Shown here: piece after piece, positions 1 through 11,731 of the stretch
Position numbering within the stretch: position 1 is the first letter of the stretch
Layout: every line of letters begins with the position of its first letter
Assembly (NCBI GenBank): GCA_017506865.1
Contig: JAFCMP010000135.1
Coordinates: 1,116,001-1,180,000, forward strand
DNA: 64,000 nucleotides
DNA from: Tribonema minus
Lineage: Eukaryota; Sar; Xanthophyceae; Tribonematales; Tribonemataceae
Direction: 5' to 3'
Notes under the pieces: generated by a model
Told to the model about the DNA's origin: nothing
The model's input: the letters and a program-made list of their open reading frames with translations, nothing else
Databases searched by the model: none
Position numbers and translations under genes: made by a program

Positions 1-1785
1 GGGGATTTTCACCCCCCAACGGCGCCCAGAGGGGGGGGTCCTATGGGCCTTCAAATGGCGCCCCAAAGGGGTCCAGTGGCTCTGGAAAGGGCAAGGGGTT
101 ATTGGGCAGGCTTTTTGGGCGATAGGCTCTGCTGGCCCTCTACGCTCCTGTGCTGGTCTTCCGTTGTGTGTCGAGTGCCTCACGCAGGGGCGCACAGTTC
201 CAACAAGTGTCGGGGGGGGGCTTGAGACCGCGCAACGGGGCGGGGGGCAGGGGGCGGGCTTGGTGAGAGGTATTTCCATCGGGGTGGGGGTTGTACAGAG
301 GGGGGGGGTGGATAGTTGGTCGCCCTGTAACATGTTGCTGATCAGTGTGGCCATTTCAAGTTGAAGTTGCAACTCCTAGTTGTCGCCGCGCGCTTGGGCG
401 GGGGCGCCGGCACTTATCACGTAGAGCGCGAGACGCGCGCCTCTCTCGCGGCATATAATAAATGTACAGCGACTTGGCAGCTGACGCCGCCGCATGTGGT
501 GGCAATCGCGCGGTGGCGCTGGCCCGAGCCAAGTGAAGTTTTCTGTGCGTGTACAAACTGCAACCGCCTTGCTGTCTCGCTGTTGCAATCTGCGGGACGT
601 GGTGGTCGGTCATTGTGCTCATCATCAGCAGCATCTGCTGTGAAGTGTATGATTGACTGTTGAAGCATCAAGCACCTTGCAACATGAATGTGCACCATTG
701 TTCATGCCAGATGAGGATTCTTCCGCGCATACATGCAGGCATCCTTCACGTAGCAAGTCAGTGCCCGAGCACACATACTGAGAATCAGAAACGGCACAGC
801 TACACGCCACGCGAGGCAGAGCGCGACAGTCGGCGCAGCGACGCCACTATTCAGCCCAGTCAGAGACGTCCTGCCCTCTATATCAAAACCATTGCGAGAG
901 CTCCACATCAAACAAGTGCAAGAGCAAGATTGCGACTACAGTAAAAACTTGTCCACGAGGTCTCATGCGTCGCAACCAGCAGACAGGCGTGTAATCAGGC
1001 AGAGCAGAACGACGCCAACGTCAAGCCAGGGCGGAAAGTAGAAAATTTGAGTTTAGGCGACCAACACACTCAGCGTGCGTGACCCTTTTGCGTGGGCACT
1101 CTAAAATCATCTTCAAAGGTAGTGGGAGCCTAGCTGTGCCAGACTGCGCAGCGCAAACTTCTCGTGCCACTGCAAACTGCAATTGCGCGGCGGGGGACTA
1201 GCCAGTGCAGGGCGTTGCTCGCACTGACGTGACATATAGAAGTATAGTAACTGCCAGGAATGGGGGCGCAGGGCGCCAGAAATCCGCTCATTGCCTCTGA
1301 AACTCGATGCTTCGCAAAGACGGCAATGGCGTCGCGGGCCGGCTAAAGTTGAAGTTGAACTTGCGATGCGAGCACTGTGTGCCCGTGGGAAAAGGGGGCG
1401 CTCACAGCGCGCACGGCTGTACACGGGGGCAGCTACGGACATGACAGTTGCGCCGTCGCCGCAGCGACGATGTACGCATCGCGCGGCAGCGGCCGCAGCG
1501 GGCGCTATACACACGGAGGCAAAGTCCGGGCGCGGCGGGCAGGCCGGCCGGTGTCATGGCTCAGCTACAGGCGGGCCGCTGCCAGGAAGGACAGAAGCGC
1601 AAGCGGCAAATCAACGGCGGGGGGCGGAGTGTAAGGGGTTGGGGTGGGGGGGGCAGGGCCTGTTGTGAGGGGGCAGGGGAGGGGTGGCTTCGTCCCCAGG
1701 CCTTGTTGTCACCGCACTCTGTGTGGGGGGCCTGTATCGGGGGGTGAGGGGTAGGTAGGTAGCTGTAGTGACGCTGAGCGCTGCC
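1..1785. other. Non-coding flank downstream of the SulP gene
   Basis: No gene is supported here. The first 360 bases are G-rich with several runs of seven or more G. Tracts with the TTGAAGTTGAAGT motif found in many introns of the window occur near 358-372 and 1344-1360. Open frames on both strands are short, overlap each other and show no recognisable protein. The stretch would hold the 3' untranslated region of the minus-strand transporter that ends at 1786. Confidence 0.6.
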
Positions 1786-4700
1786 TCACACTTCGTCCAG
1801 TGCGGACGCGCTGCTGCTGCTGCCGCCCGCGTCGGCGCTGCCGCTGCTGAGCTCCACCGTGTTGACGCTGACCCCAGCCTCCGCATCCGCCGCCGCCGCC
1901 GCCGCCACCGGCGTCGGCGGCAGCTCCGCCGCCTCTATGTCCTCCCCCACGTCGCCCGCCTCACTGCTGCTGCTGCTGCTGCTGCTGCTGCGGTCGTCGC
2001 TGGTCACGCTGCCGCCCTCCGCCGTGAAGTACTGGTGCCCGTTGGCGTCCGTGACGGTCGCGACGGCCACGAGCCCGGACGCGGCGACGCTGTGCGCGGC
2101 GACGGCGGCGGCGCCCTTGCCCGTCGCGCCGGGGCGGTGGTGGTGGCGGTGGTGGTGGCGGTGGTGCACGGTGTCCAGCGGAGGCAGGACGTCGGGGGCG
2201 TTGGCGGCGGCGGCGGCGCGCGCGCGCGCAAACGTGACGGCGTCGTTGATGTGCAGGAAGAGCGTGTCGGGTGTGACGCGGTCGTAGAAGCCCGTGCGCT
2301 CGAGCAGCTTGCGCTGCGGCGCGCCCCAGTGGCACATGAGCAGCTTGACGCCCTTGTCCTCCAGCGCCTGCGGCGGGGGGGGGGGGGGCAGGGGCAGGCG
2401 GTTGAGGGGCCTGGGGGGGGGAGGGGGGCGGTAATGCCCCTGGGGGAGGCTGGGGGGGGGGTAAACCCCCCCACTACCCTACTCAAGGGAAACTCATGAC
2501 AGCAATTCAGGCAGTTGTGACAGCCGGAGTGACACCTGCCTGCAGAGGTCGGGTCGTTCCGCTGGTTGTGCGGCCTGTATTTCGCCCTTCTGGTGCCTGT
2601 CAGGGGGATGTTGACCACCCAGCAAGCCTCGCTGTACCCATGTATGCCTCACCGTGCATACTGTTCTGTCTGCCCCGTGCCGCGATGCATTCACTTGCGC
2701 AATCAAACGGCGCAATCCGAAGGCATGTGCGCAGCCCAACAGCTCTCATTCAGCGCCTGCCGTCATGGGGCACTTGAGAAAGAATGGCACTGGCTGTCCA
2801 TCGAACGCGTGCAACAAATCACGGCCGCACCTGCTGCTGTAGTATTTCGTTCTGCTAGCGTGAGTGGCACTGGTTGTGCATCAAACGTGCAACAGTGAAT
2901 CACCGCCGCACCTGTATGAGCTCCAGCAGCGCGCGCAGCGCGCTGATGTCTATGGCGGTGATGGCGCCAGCGTCCAGTATCACCGTCACGATGCCCTTCT
3001 CCGCCGCCGCCTCCTTAACGCGCGCGCACAGGGCGTGGCTGTTGGCAAAGTTCAAGGCGCCCATGAACTTGAGGATCTTGATGCCCGTGTGCTCGCGCCC
3101 ATCGGGGAAGTCGCTCAGGGGGCGGTAGATGTTGGTGTTGGCCAGCCTGCATGAGGGGGGGGGGGGGGCAGGGTCAGTACTGCATGTTCAGGTCATAAAC
3201 AGTATTTACATGATGGCGGAAAGGAGCGAAGAGAACGGAAGTTGTGATCATTTCAAGGTCAAAAGACTAGATGTGACGGCAGCAGGAGCTACAAACAGAG
3301 GTTGTGATCACTGCGCGATGTCAGGGCGACCACAGTGCCGGCAAGCGGCGCTCGTGCGGCGCGCATATGTTGAGCACTGCCGGTGTGACAGGTAGCGCGG
3401 CTCAACACGACGCGCCGCAGGACAGGAACCGTGTCCGCGCTGCTGAAAGCTCTGCAGCTTTGACGCGCGGCCTGCCAAAGCAGCCACGGCGAGAGTGTGC
3501 TGTGCGTACACTCTCAGGATGAGGAGTAACTGGTAGAGAGACCTGCAAAACGCGGGCAACGCGCGACGCCTTCCAAGCAGCCACGGCGCACGCCTCTGTG
3601 CACTCGTGAGCGTCGTGTCATGCATTCCAACTTGGCGAGCTGTGCGTGCCTTTCAAACAGCCGCAGCATGCGCGGTGCGCACTCATGAGCATCACATGGT
3701 GCATTCCAACGGTGGCGCAGCGGCGAGCTGCCGCGCGCGCACGCCTACCTGCCGAGCGTGGACACCTGCTTATGCCATGTATTCCAGAATGGCAAGCTGC
3801 GCGTGCCGTTCTGAGCAGCTACGGCGCGCACGCTGCGCACTCGCGAGCCTTACTCCGTGCATTCCGAAACAAATGGCGAGCTGCGTGCGCACCTGCCGAG
3901 CGTGGACACCTGCGCCGTCGCGGAGCGCCAGACAAGCAGCAGCAGCGACAGCGCGACGCCGCCGTAGATGCCGTACATGGCGCCCGCAAAGATGCACAGC
4001 GCGAAGGTCGCGAGCCACGCGAGGCAGTCCGGCTTGCTCACGCGAAAGTACTCGGCGCCCTGGCGGAACTCGACGAGCGGCGCCAGCGCGGCGAGTATGA
4101 TCGACGCGAGGATGCACTTGGGCAGGTAGTACAGCTGCGCGGTGACGAGCGTGAGGGCGAGCACCGTCACGAGGACGGCGGCGGCGCCGTGCAGCGCGGT
4201 GCGCGCGCCGAGCGCTGCCACGACGGCCGTGCGCGAGAACGACGCGCCGGAGACGAAGGCGCCGAAGAAGGAGGACAGGGTTGTGGCTGCGCCTAGCGCG
4301 AATAGCTCGCGGTCGGGCTGGACGGTGTAGCCGTTGCTGCGCGCGCGCGGGGGGGGAGAGGGGGAAGGGGAGGGGGAGTGAGTGTGAACGCTGCTGAGTG
4401 GGATCGGAATGTGCGAGAGACGCAACGCAAAAGTGTGAGAGGGCATCAAGACAAAGGGGAGGGGGTGCAACAAGGAGAGGGGGTGCGCTGGTGGCAGCGC
4501 TCAGAGCTGGGGAGACCAGCGGTTGAGCGGCCACCTCTGCAGGAGGGGTGGGCGCGCTGCGGAGTGTAAACGCGTGGTGGTGGCGGCCTGCTTTTGTAGC
4601 GCCGTGCTGTTGTCGGCTTCCGCCGTTGACGCAGCAGACAAGCGCAAGGGTTCCAATGTGTGCTCGAGATGGCCACCACCGCTGTCACGGCTTCCAGGGC

Positions 4701-7700
4701 AGGAGCGTGCAGCCGCACCGCACGAATCAGCGGCCGCTTCGCAGGGCAGCTGAGCACTGAGCTGCAGCCACTGCTGCCGCGCACCGCGCAAAGTGAGACG
4801 GGTGACTCAGTTGCTCAAACGTGCTTCATGATGTGTGACCGCATGCCCGAGTGATCTCCATTTTTTCATTAAATAAAAGAGCGGCTCGCTGAAGTGCGGA
4901 GCACTGGGACGGCGACGCACCGCCTGGGGCTGATTCCGACAGCGCGCCGCCGTGCACCTTGCGCCTGCAACGCCTTGCACGCCAATCATACTTGGAATCC
5001 AGTATCAATAACGCTGCTGATGTTTGACGATAAAAAACATGGGATTTAAAAACAAGGCTTTCGCTGATGTATCAATTGTGGGTTTTCAGCTGAGTCCTGG
5101 TTGTTTCCTGTGTGTGGCAGCGCTCACGCGCCCTCTCACCGGTCCGCGAATGACGTCGTGAGCGACAGGAAGACGGCGAAGACGAAGAGCGCGATGAAGA
5201 GGCTGTTGAGCAACGACGCGGCCAGCACGTCGTCCCTGTTCTTCCCGGGGATGTCGGGCAGCGACGGCACGGCCACGGGCGGGAAGCCCGATGTGATGTG
5301 TCCCACCACCTGACGAGGAAGGGCACCAGGGGGGGGGGGGGGCGCGGGGACGTGTCACAGTTGAAGTTGTGAAGGCCGCTTTTGAAGTTGTGTGTGCAGC
5401 ACGCCAAACGGTTGACTTGATGCATCAGACTTCAACTCCGCGCTCCAGGTCTCGCGTTACGCAGGGGGTGCCACTTGACCCCTCGCCGCTTTACCCCTGA
5501 CTCTAAACCTGTCCTTGACCTAACCCTTTTCCTGACTTCACGGTTCAAGGTTCGCAGCTGCCTCCAGTGCCTGCGATTCGTTGGCCCATCTCAGAGGTGA
5601 CTTGGGGTTGAAGGGTTAGGGTAAGGGTTACCGCGGTAACCCTTTGCACGATCACCTTGTTCTACCTACATGTAGCCCAAGACGTTAGCGCTTGCCTTGG
5701 GGTTCTGTCCTGACCTCACGATGAGAGATTCGCATCCGCCTTCAGTGCCTGCGATCTATCCACGCCCATCTCTTGAGTTACGACGATCTTTGCCGTACTT
5801 CTGACACATCTACTGCTGCGCTTGCCTTAAGGTTCTGTGGTTCGTCAACGCCCATCCTGGAGGTGACTCAGGGTGAGGGGTGAAGGCTAGGGTTAGGGCT
5901 TTGATGATAAGCTTGCCCTACCTCTGACCCTAACACGTCCGCACTTGCCTTCAGGTTTTGCGATTCGTCTAGGCCCATCTTAGGGTTAGCGGCTAGGGTT
6001 AGGGTTAGGGTTTTGACAATCATCTTGCCCTGCTTCTACATGAGTTAAGCACGTTTGCACTTGCCTTGAGGTTCTGCGATTCATCCAGTCCCATCTGCGA
6101 GGTGACGACGATGGACAGCACCACCAGCAGGATCTGCCACGGGAGCGGCTGCTTCGGCAGGAACCGCCTGTTGAGGTACTATGGAAGGAGAGTACGGCGC
6201 ATCGCAATACGTGAGGCGCTGAGCACGATCGTGTGCTGTGTAGGCATTGCACGTCACAGCGGGCAGAACGCGCAGTCAGCGGCTTCGTTTGACCAGAAGA
6301 GCGTGATGGTCAACAGACCAGAACCGCTTTCTGGAAACGGTCATTTGAACACCCGCGGTACGCGATGAGCTTCTGTGCGCATATCCTAGCGAGCTGTTTG
6401 CATGCACGATGCTGACACCTGCGCGCAGCAAGCAGCTCTGCAAATGCGAATCACGGGCTGGCGCGGCGGCGAGGCGTAACCAGTGAGTGTAACTAGGGCT
6501 AGGGCTGGCTCACCTTGGTCGCAAAGAGGAACACGAGGCCGCTGAGGCCCATGCCTATGGCGCACCAGTTCCAATTGTCAAACTCCTGTAAAAGCAGTAC
6601 AGCAGTGCTCAGAGTGAGAGCCAGCAGTTACAGTGAAACCGCCAACAGGCATGCGCAGCGGCAGTGTGGACTGCCTGTGTACTGCTGTCGACAGGAGCGT
6701 GTTGCGGGAGTGCCAGGACCCCGGTTACGCAGTGAGACCGCCGACGCTCCTCACAGCAGGCAGATGCGGCGGCAGCGTGCACTGGCGGTGTACTGCTGCC
6801 GACCAGAGCATGTGACAAAAGGCCCCGGAACCACGAACGCCACAGAATCTCAATATGCCACTTCAAAGCACTGGCAGCAACAGCGGTCTTGAGCGCGATG
6901 AACTGCTCTTGCAGGTCATGGCACAAGCCTCTCACCGCAGCATGTCAAATTGTTTTCAAACCTTGGAGCACAATACTGCAGGCAGAGGATCGCGCACATT
7001 TTAACGTGTGCAGGTGCGCAGCCAGAGTGCCAACAATCCGCAACAGTACCACCGACCACGCAAACGGCCACAGAAGCATCGTGGTCCTTACATTGATGGC
7101 TTTTGCCCACAGCGCTGGCAGGAAATTGTTGTTGCCGAGGCTGACGCCCAGCAGGGAGCTCAGCTGCAATTGAAGCGCGGAGGGGCAGACGTCAGCGCTC
7201 AGAAGAAGTGCTCAGGTGCAGGGCAGTTGGCAACTGCAAGTCACGCAGCAGCAGCAGCAGCTGCTGCTGCTCAACACGCTAAGCGGGCAGCGGTGCCAGC
7301 GGATGGCAGTCGAGGTGCTCGAAAGCAGCGACAATGCCTAGCTTGTCAACTCCTGCTGATAACTGCTTTCTGCAGTACCGCAGCTGTTGTCCGCATGACA
7401 GCGGTAACTTTGGCTCCCTCGATGCAATGCGACAGTTGCTGCCGTGTGCAGTGACACAGGTAGGGCAGTGTTGATGCCGTGTGAAGCAGCGCGCTGAGCG
7501 CTGCCACCAGAGTCAGAGTGCGCACCGCGCGTCACCACACCCGCAGTCATTGACCACATGCAGTTGCAATCATCTCAGTGCTCAACAGAGTCTACCACCT
7601 TACCGTAGTGTGCCTGATCAGGCCAATGTGGCAAGAATTCGGCATGTACCGGGCAAAGCGTCCACCTGGGTGCAAAATTCTATGTTTCGTCATCCTTGTC

Positions 7701-10700
7701 CAGTTGATCTGATCGGGCACAATAAGGTATGCAACAGCGCAGCACGGCTACATAGCTCGCACACATAAGTTCGAGCATTGCAGCACCCACAGCACAATGA
7801 ACGTGCTGTTCACCATCGCGCGGCGGCGCGAGACGAGCATGCCACTTACAGGTAAACCTGCGTTCCCAACAGCCAACCTCAACTCTGAGCATCCCTATTT
7901 CACCTGTGACGTGCCGATGACAAATGCGCCGCCGGTGCAGAAGCCAGAGAGCACAGGGTCCGACAGCAGTATTGACACGAAGCTCAGGCGGAAGATCCAG
8001 AATACCAGTTGCCAGACACCGACGAGGCAGCTGCACGCCGCCAACGGTTGATTGGGGGGAGGGGGGGGGGGGGGCATGAGTGTCAGTGCACAGGTGCAAC
8101 GTGTGCAATGGAATGGAGCGCAGAAATTGTGTGGTGAGGGTATGCATGCTTGCTGTGGTGATAGAATCAGCTGGCATGTGTATCAGGCATGCGATGTCGG
8201 GCCGCACAGTGCAGGCCTGTCATTGATAACGCCGAGAGTGTTGTGCAGCAACAGCTGGAGGAAAGTACGGCTCTAGCGTATCCGTGCGTATTGGCTTTGT
8301 TTGGAACTGCAGGCTCTGCCCTGTGTGTGTGTGTCTGATTGCCAGTAGGCGTGACATGCCTCAGCTGTAGGTGCATTCTCCACAGAATGCAGTGCTCAAC
8401 ACACAGAGAGTACACATGCAGCGCTCAACAATTGACCATTACTTCAAGTAATTGAAGTGTCGTGCTCCGCTGCCCCCAGAGACTCATGAATAATGACTCT
8501 GAGGCATACAAATATGCTTCATAGCACCAATGCTACATACGGTATGTAACATACCTCATGTAGAGCGTGTACTGCACCGTGATGGCGATGTTTGCGGGGT
8601 CTGTGCTGGTGGCAATCTCATCGCCCAGGGTGGCGCGCACTGACTCGCCCAGCTGCGCGAGTCAGAGTCAAAGTAAGAGGACGCGGCGACAGTGTCAGCG
8701 ACACACGTGAGCTTCGCCGCCTGTACGCACAACGCACGCCAGGCCAGACTGGCGGCAAGCACCTTTATAAGCTTGTTTGGCGAAGTGCGCTGGTCTGCAT
8801 TGCAGGCACTGCTGTAATGTCATCTGGTGCGTCGGAAGCCACAGTGGTTGCAGCAGTGCGGCGGCAGCAGCGGCCGCGCGGCAGCAGCAGCACCGCTAAT
8901 AACACGGTGACTGCTGCAGGCCCTTATATGCTGCATAGGCACAGTATGGTACACACAGACCGCGCTCCAATGCATATCCACAGAGCGTCCCTCGCTGGCG
9001 CACTGACAAATAGCGCTTCAGTTGCGTACAGGACTGACAAAGAGTGCATCGATGGCCTCAACGGCGCAGCTGCAATGAGCGCCTCAGAGGCAAACTCACA
9101 CAACAACGTCTGAACAACGCATTGTTCAACAAGATGTACCGCCAACTTTACATGATAAAATAGTTATTGTTTTAGATGTTGGTTTATTACTTGCTGGAAC
9201 TAAATATCGAGGTGAGTTTGAAGAACGTTTAAAAAGAATTGTTGAAGAAATTCAAGCATCAAACAATAGTGACTCTCAATGGCGAAGCTGAAGCGAGAGC
9301 CTCGTGTACCAGTTGTACTCACAAAGAGCGCCTCGATAGCGCTGGAGCCCAGGCTGAGCTGCTTGCACTTGCCGAGTAGCAAGTAAATGATGGGCGGCAT
9401 GAGACACGTGTGTACAGGACATACTGCGCCGTCTGAAGTTGACTCTCATTGGGGTACTAACGAACAGTGCTTCGGTGGCCTCAGTGGCGAAGCTGCAATG
9501 AGCGCCTGATTTGCAACTTGTGTACTCACAAATAGGGCCTCGATGGCGCTGGAGCCCAGGCTGAGCTGCTTGCATGTGCCGAGTAGCATGTAGATGATGG
9601 GCGGCATGAGACATGTGTACAGGCCGTACTGCGCCGGCAGATAAGCCAGCAGCGCGTACGCCAGCCCTGAGAGCAGCAGTTGGGTTGACAGGCATGTGAA
9701 TGATGTGTGAGCGTGGCATAAGAAGGAGGATCGGTGATGTAAGGCTAGGTAAGCCACACGTGCATGCCAGTTTTGAGGGCAGCAGGTAATGTTGCTGGCG
9801 CGTGAGCTCTGGCGGGACAAAAGCAGCATTGTTGTTGCAGTGCTGAAGGGACAACAGCAGGGGTGTTGTTGTAAGATGCGACAAGACACAATTTTCAAAA
9901 TACTGCGCAGGCATACTTTTAGCCGGAACAGTATGAAAGTAGGCCAGCTCTGCGTTCATGCGTGTTCTAAACCTCACCCATGAAAACAACTGCATTCCCC
10001 AGACATGCAACTGAACACTACATACCGCGCGGCCCCACCTGTTGGCACAGTGAGGATGCCCTCTACGAGCCCCGCTGCGGCGTCGGGAATTGCGTACTCC
10101 GGCTTGTACGTGGCGAGCGAACCGACAATGGGAAACGGCACTAGGGCCAGCTTCGCGACGTCCTTGGCAGACTTCACGTGGGCGGTCCTGGTCGTAGGCG
10201 CAAGTGGCGGCAGTGTCCAATGCAGCAGGGGGGTGGGTCGCAGGCAGATGGATGCGGGGCAAGGGGATGGTGCTGAAGATGGTGCTGACCATAGGAGAGT
10301 CACAGTGGGCGATGAAAAACTTCAAGTGGAAGTGCGCGCTTCAAGGTCTCTTTCCGACATGTAATTCAAGGCTGTTGACATGGGTGTCTTTGCATATCCC
10401 CAGCAGCAGTATTCACATGGGCATACCTGGTGTTGTTAGGCGTGCAGCGCTCGCGGTACAAGTGCAGGTCTGCACTTCAATAGCGTCAGGTAATTCCTTT
10501 GATGCACTTATTTCTGAACTTGAACATGGGAGGAATCACACTCATGCGCCGCCGTGGCGCATGCAACAATTCGCTCTGAGGACCCGTCATTCCATGCTTT
10601 CAGTAGACTCCCAATTGGCTTTGGGCGGGAGGCTGTATGGTCCCTGGCATGCCGGCTGATTGCCATTGCGCTTGCCGAGCTTCGAAATAAAGGCACCAAG

Positions 10701-10931
10701 CGGGCATATGAAATGCTGCAAGCATTTGTCAAAAGCATGTCGGGGTTCCCGCAATGTAAGAGCAGCAACTCACTCTTTCTTGACGTTCTTGACCTTCTGC
10801 GCTAGGTATGTCCCAAATTTGGCGAGATCATGCTTGGCCACCTCCGCCAGAGATTGCTTGCTGCACAACCATAAGTTTGCAAGAGCCAGAAACAGATCAG
10901 ATGCGTTGTTTAGATTGCATAAGACGATCAT
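1786..10931 (-). CDS. SulP/SLC26 family anion (sulfate-type) transporter with C-terminal STAS domain
   Basis: Integral membrane anion transporter of the SulP/SLC26 family, probably sulfate or bicarbonate; substrate cannot be read from sequence. Exons in gene order: 10931-10774 (start uncertain), 10187-10039, 9666-9530, 8652-8555, 8030-7904, 7163-7092, one unresolved near 6925-6880, 6585-6514, 6178-6065, 5309-5140, 4336-3893, 3146-2912, 2367-1786. Phases agree at every junction except around the unresolved exon. The N-terminal family signature is visible as [16 protein letters not shown] across 10039/9666. [18 protein letters not shown] and [20 protein letters not shown] follow, then hydrophobic helices in 4336-3893. 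The STAS domain contains [16 protein letters not shown]. The C-terminus is a low-complexity tail with His-rich, Ser-run and Ala-rich segments. The intron after 6065 begins GCAAGT, a GC donor. The first methionine is a guess: the frame is open well upstream of 10860. Confidence 0.92.
1964..1990 (-). repeat. (CTG)9 microsatellite encoding a serine run
   Basis: Nine CTG units on the plus strand read as AGC codons on the minus strand, giving a serine run in the tail after the STAS domain of the transporter. It lies in coding sequence, so length changes would alter only the run. Confidence 0.9.
3560..3900. repeat. Degenerate tandem repeat in a SulP intron that includes a copied exon end
   Basis: Units of roughly 75-110 bases recur, each with a form of GTGCATTCCAA followed by a GGCGAGCTG block and a GCGCACTC block. 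The unit at 3750-3770 repeats CTGCCGAGCGTGGACACCTG, which is the end of the real exon and its donor at 3887-3912. The array therefore extends from an exon-intron boundary into the intron. Confidence 0.65.
5505..6110. repeat. Five-copy array derived from a SulP exon end and its GC donor
   Basis: The real exon end at 6065 reads, on the plus strand, CTTGCCTTGAGGTTCTGCGATTC followed by a CCCATC block. Degenerate copies of the same order of blocks occur at about 5940, 5817, 5688 and 5515, spaced 120-170 bases apart, some with TTAGGG tracts between them. The copy at 5940 keeps the codons for ESQNLK and the GCAAGT donor, so it is a plausible cryptic splice donor. The rest of 4337-6064 outside exon 5309-5140 shows no further gene. 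Confidence 0.75.
8940..9530. repeat. 207-base tandem duplication of a SulP exon 3' half in its own intron
   Basis: The exon 9666-9530 ends [10 protein letters not shown] before a GTGAGT donor at 9529-9524. A second copy of the exon's second half with an intact GTGAGT donor ends at about 9323, offset by 207 bases. It has a two-base insertion relative to the exon (TGTACACACGTGTCTC against TGTACACATGTCTC), so the copy cannot replace the full exon. A more decayed third copy (EALFVS still readable on the minus strand) lies near 8990-9100. Confidence 0.82.
9115..9268 (+). pseudogene. clpC: Plastid clpC fragment inserted in a nuclear intron (NUPT)
   Basis: An AT-rich block in otherwise GC-rich sequence reads without a stop for about 51 codons: QRIVQQDVP, then [12 protein letters not shown], then [18 protein letters not shown] and [10 protein letters not shown]. 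This is the first AAA+ module region of ClpC, the Hsp100 chaperone of the Clp protease, where [13 protein letters not shown] is nearly invariant. Codons are strongly A/T-ending, as in organelle genomes and unlike every other exon here. It lies inside the SulP intron between 9530 and 8652, on the opposite strand from that gene, has no start or stop and is a fragment of an approximately 800-residue protein. I infer a nuclear integrant of plastid DNA. Contamination is unlikely because both flanks are copies of the SulP repeat. Confidence 0.88.
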
Positions 10932-11731
10932 GCACACAGTGGCGACGGTCACAGGTGCCAACAACAAAACATCGGCCGTTTGATGTGATGTGACAGCAGC
11001 CAGGAGGCACATGGTAACTTGCTGATGTATGTGTTGACACAGAAGGCTGAACAGTTGCAGCAACAGAAAATGACTGTTTGGAGCACCAGAAGTGCAAAAA
11101 CCGGTGCATAGGTTGCACGTGTGCAAGAAGCGGCGCAAGAAGCGACGCATTTCCAAATCGACGCATCTCCGGAGGCAAGGCCCGCGCGCACGCTTAACAT
11201 GCAAGCATACGAATGAGCTTGCCCTTGAAGCTGGTCCACAAAAGTAAGGCTCGATGTTCGCTGCTCGCCATGCTCGCGCTGTTCGCGCTGCGCTTACTCA
11301 CGCGCGTTGCACTTATTTCAGACATGACCTTCAACAAGACCCTGGAGAAGGGCACACACTAGCGCTGTTGCCGACAGCTGCTCGACCGGCTGCGACAATT
11401 GCGAGCTGTGCCATCCAGAGCTGCTGTCTGCTGCTCACCTGCTGTGGGTGCCGTATCCCAAGCCTTGAAAGCGATGCAACAACTCTTGTTCAGTATGGTA
11501 TGCCGCCGCTACGAAGGGCGTCGCATCATCCGCGGTCGCGGTAGCTTTGCTGTCCGATTGAGAGCGGTAAGTGCGCCCGGCTGGAGCGTCCATCGGCGCA
11601 CCCCCCTGAACCAAGCCTGCGCGAGCACGAGTGCCTGGCAAGATCTCCTTTGCGAAAGGGTCGACAGTTGGGGCGCGCGTTGTTGAAGTTGAGTTGGATG
11701 AAAAAGGCACACTGTGGCTGCTGTAGAGCGC
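10932..11731. promoter_or_regulatory. Divergent intergenic region between the SulP and lipase genes
   Basis: About 800 bases separate the presumed starts of two head-to-head genes, so promoters for both should lie here. No TATA box or other named element can be assigned. The minus-strand frame of the first SulP exon stays open to 11204, so the transporter may begin earlier than annotated. A plus-strand open segment ending at a GTAAGT near 11569 could be an untranslated or additional first exon of the lipase gene. Confidence 0.45.

Noticed and set aside
1768-2499. Long plus-strand open frame
   Set aside because: It is antisense to the last SulP exon; the STAS domain on the minus strand explains the openness through GC-rich codons.
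9115-9268. clpC segment as bacterial contamination or a functional nuclear clpC exon
   Set aside because: Flanks on both sides belong to the SulP repeat, codon use is plastid-like, and there is no matching exon on the plus strand nearby.
9276-10325. 349-codon minus-strand open frame
   Set aside because: It runs across true SulP exons in the wrong frame and across repeats; the spliced SulP frame gives the family motifs instead.
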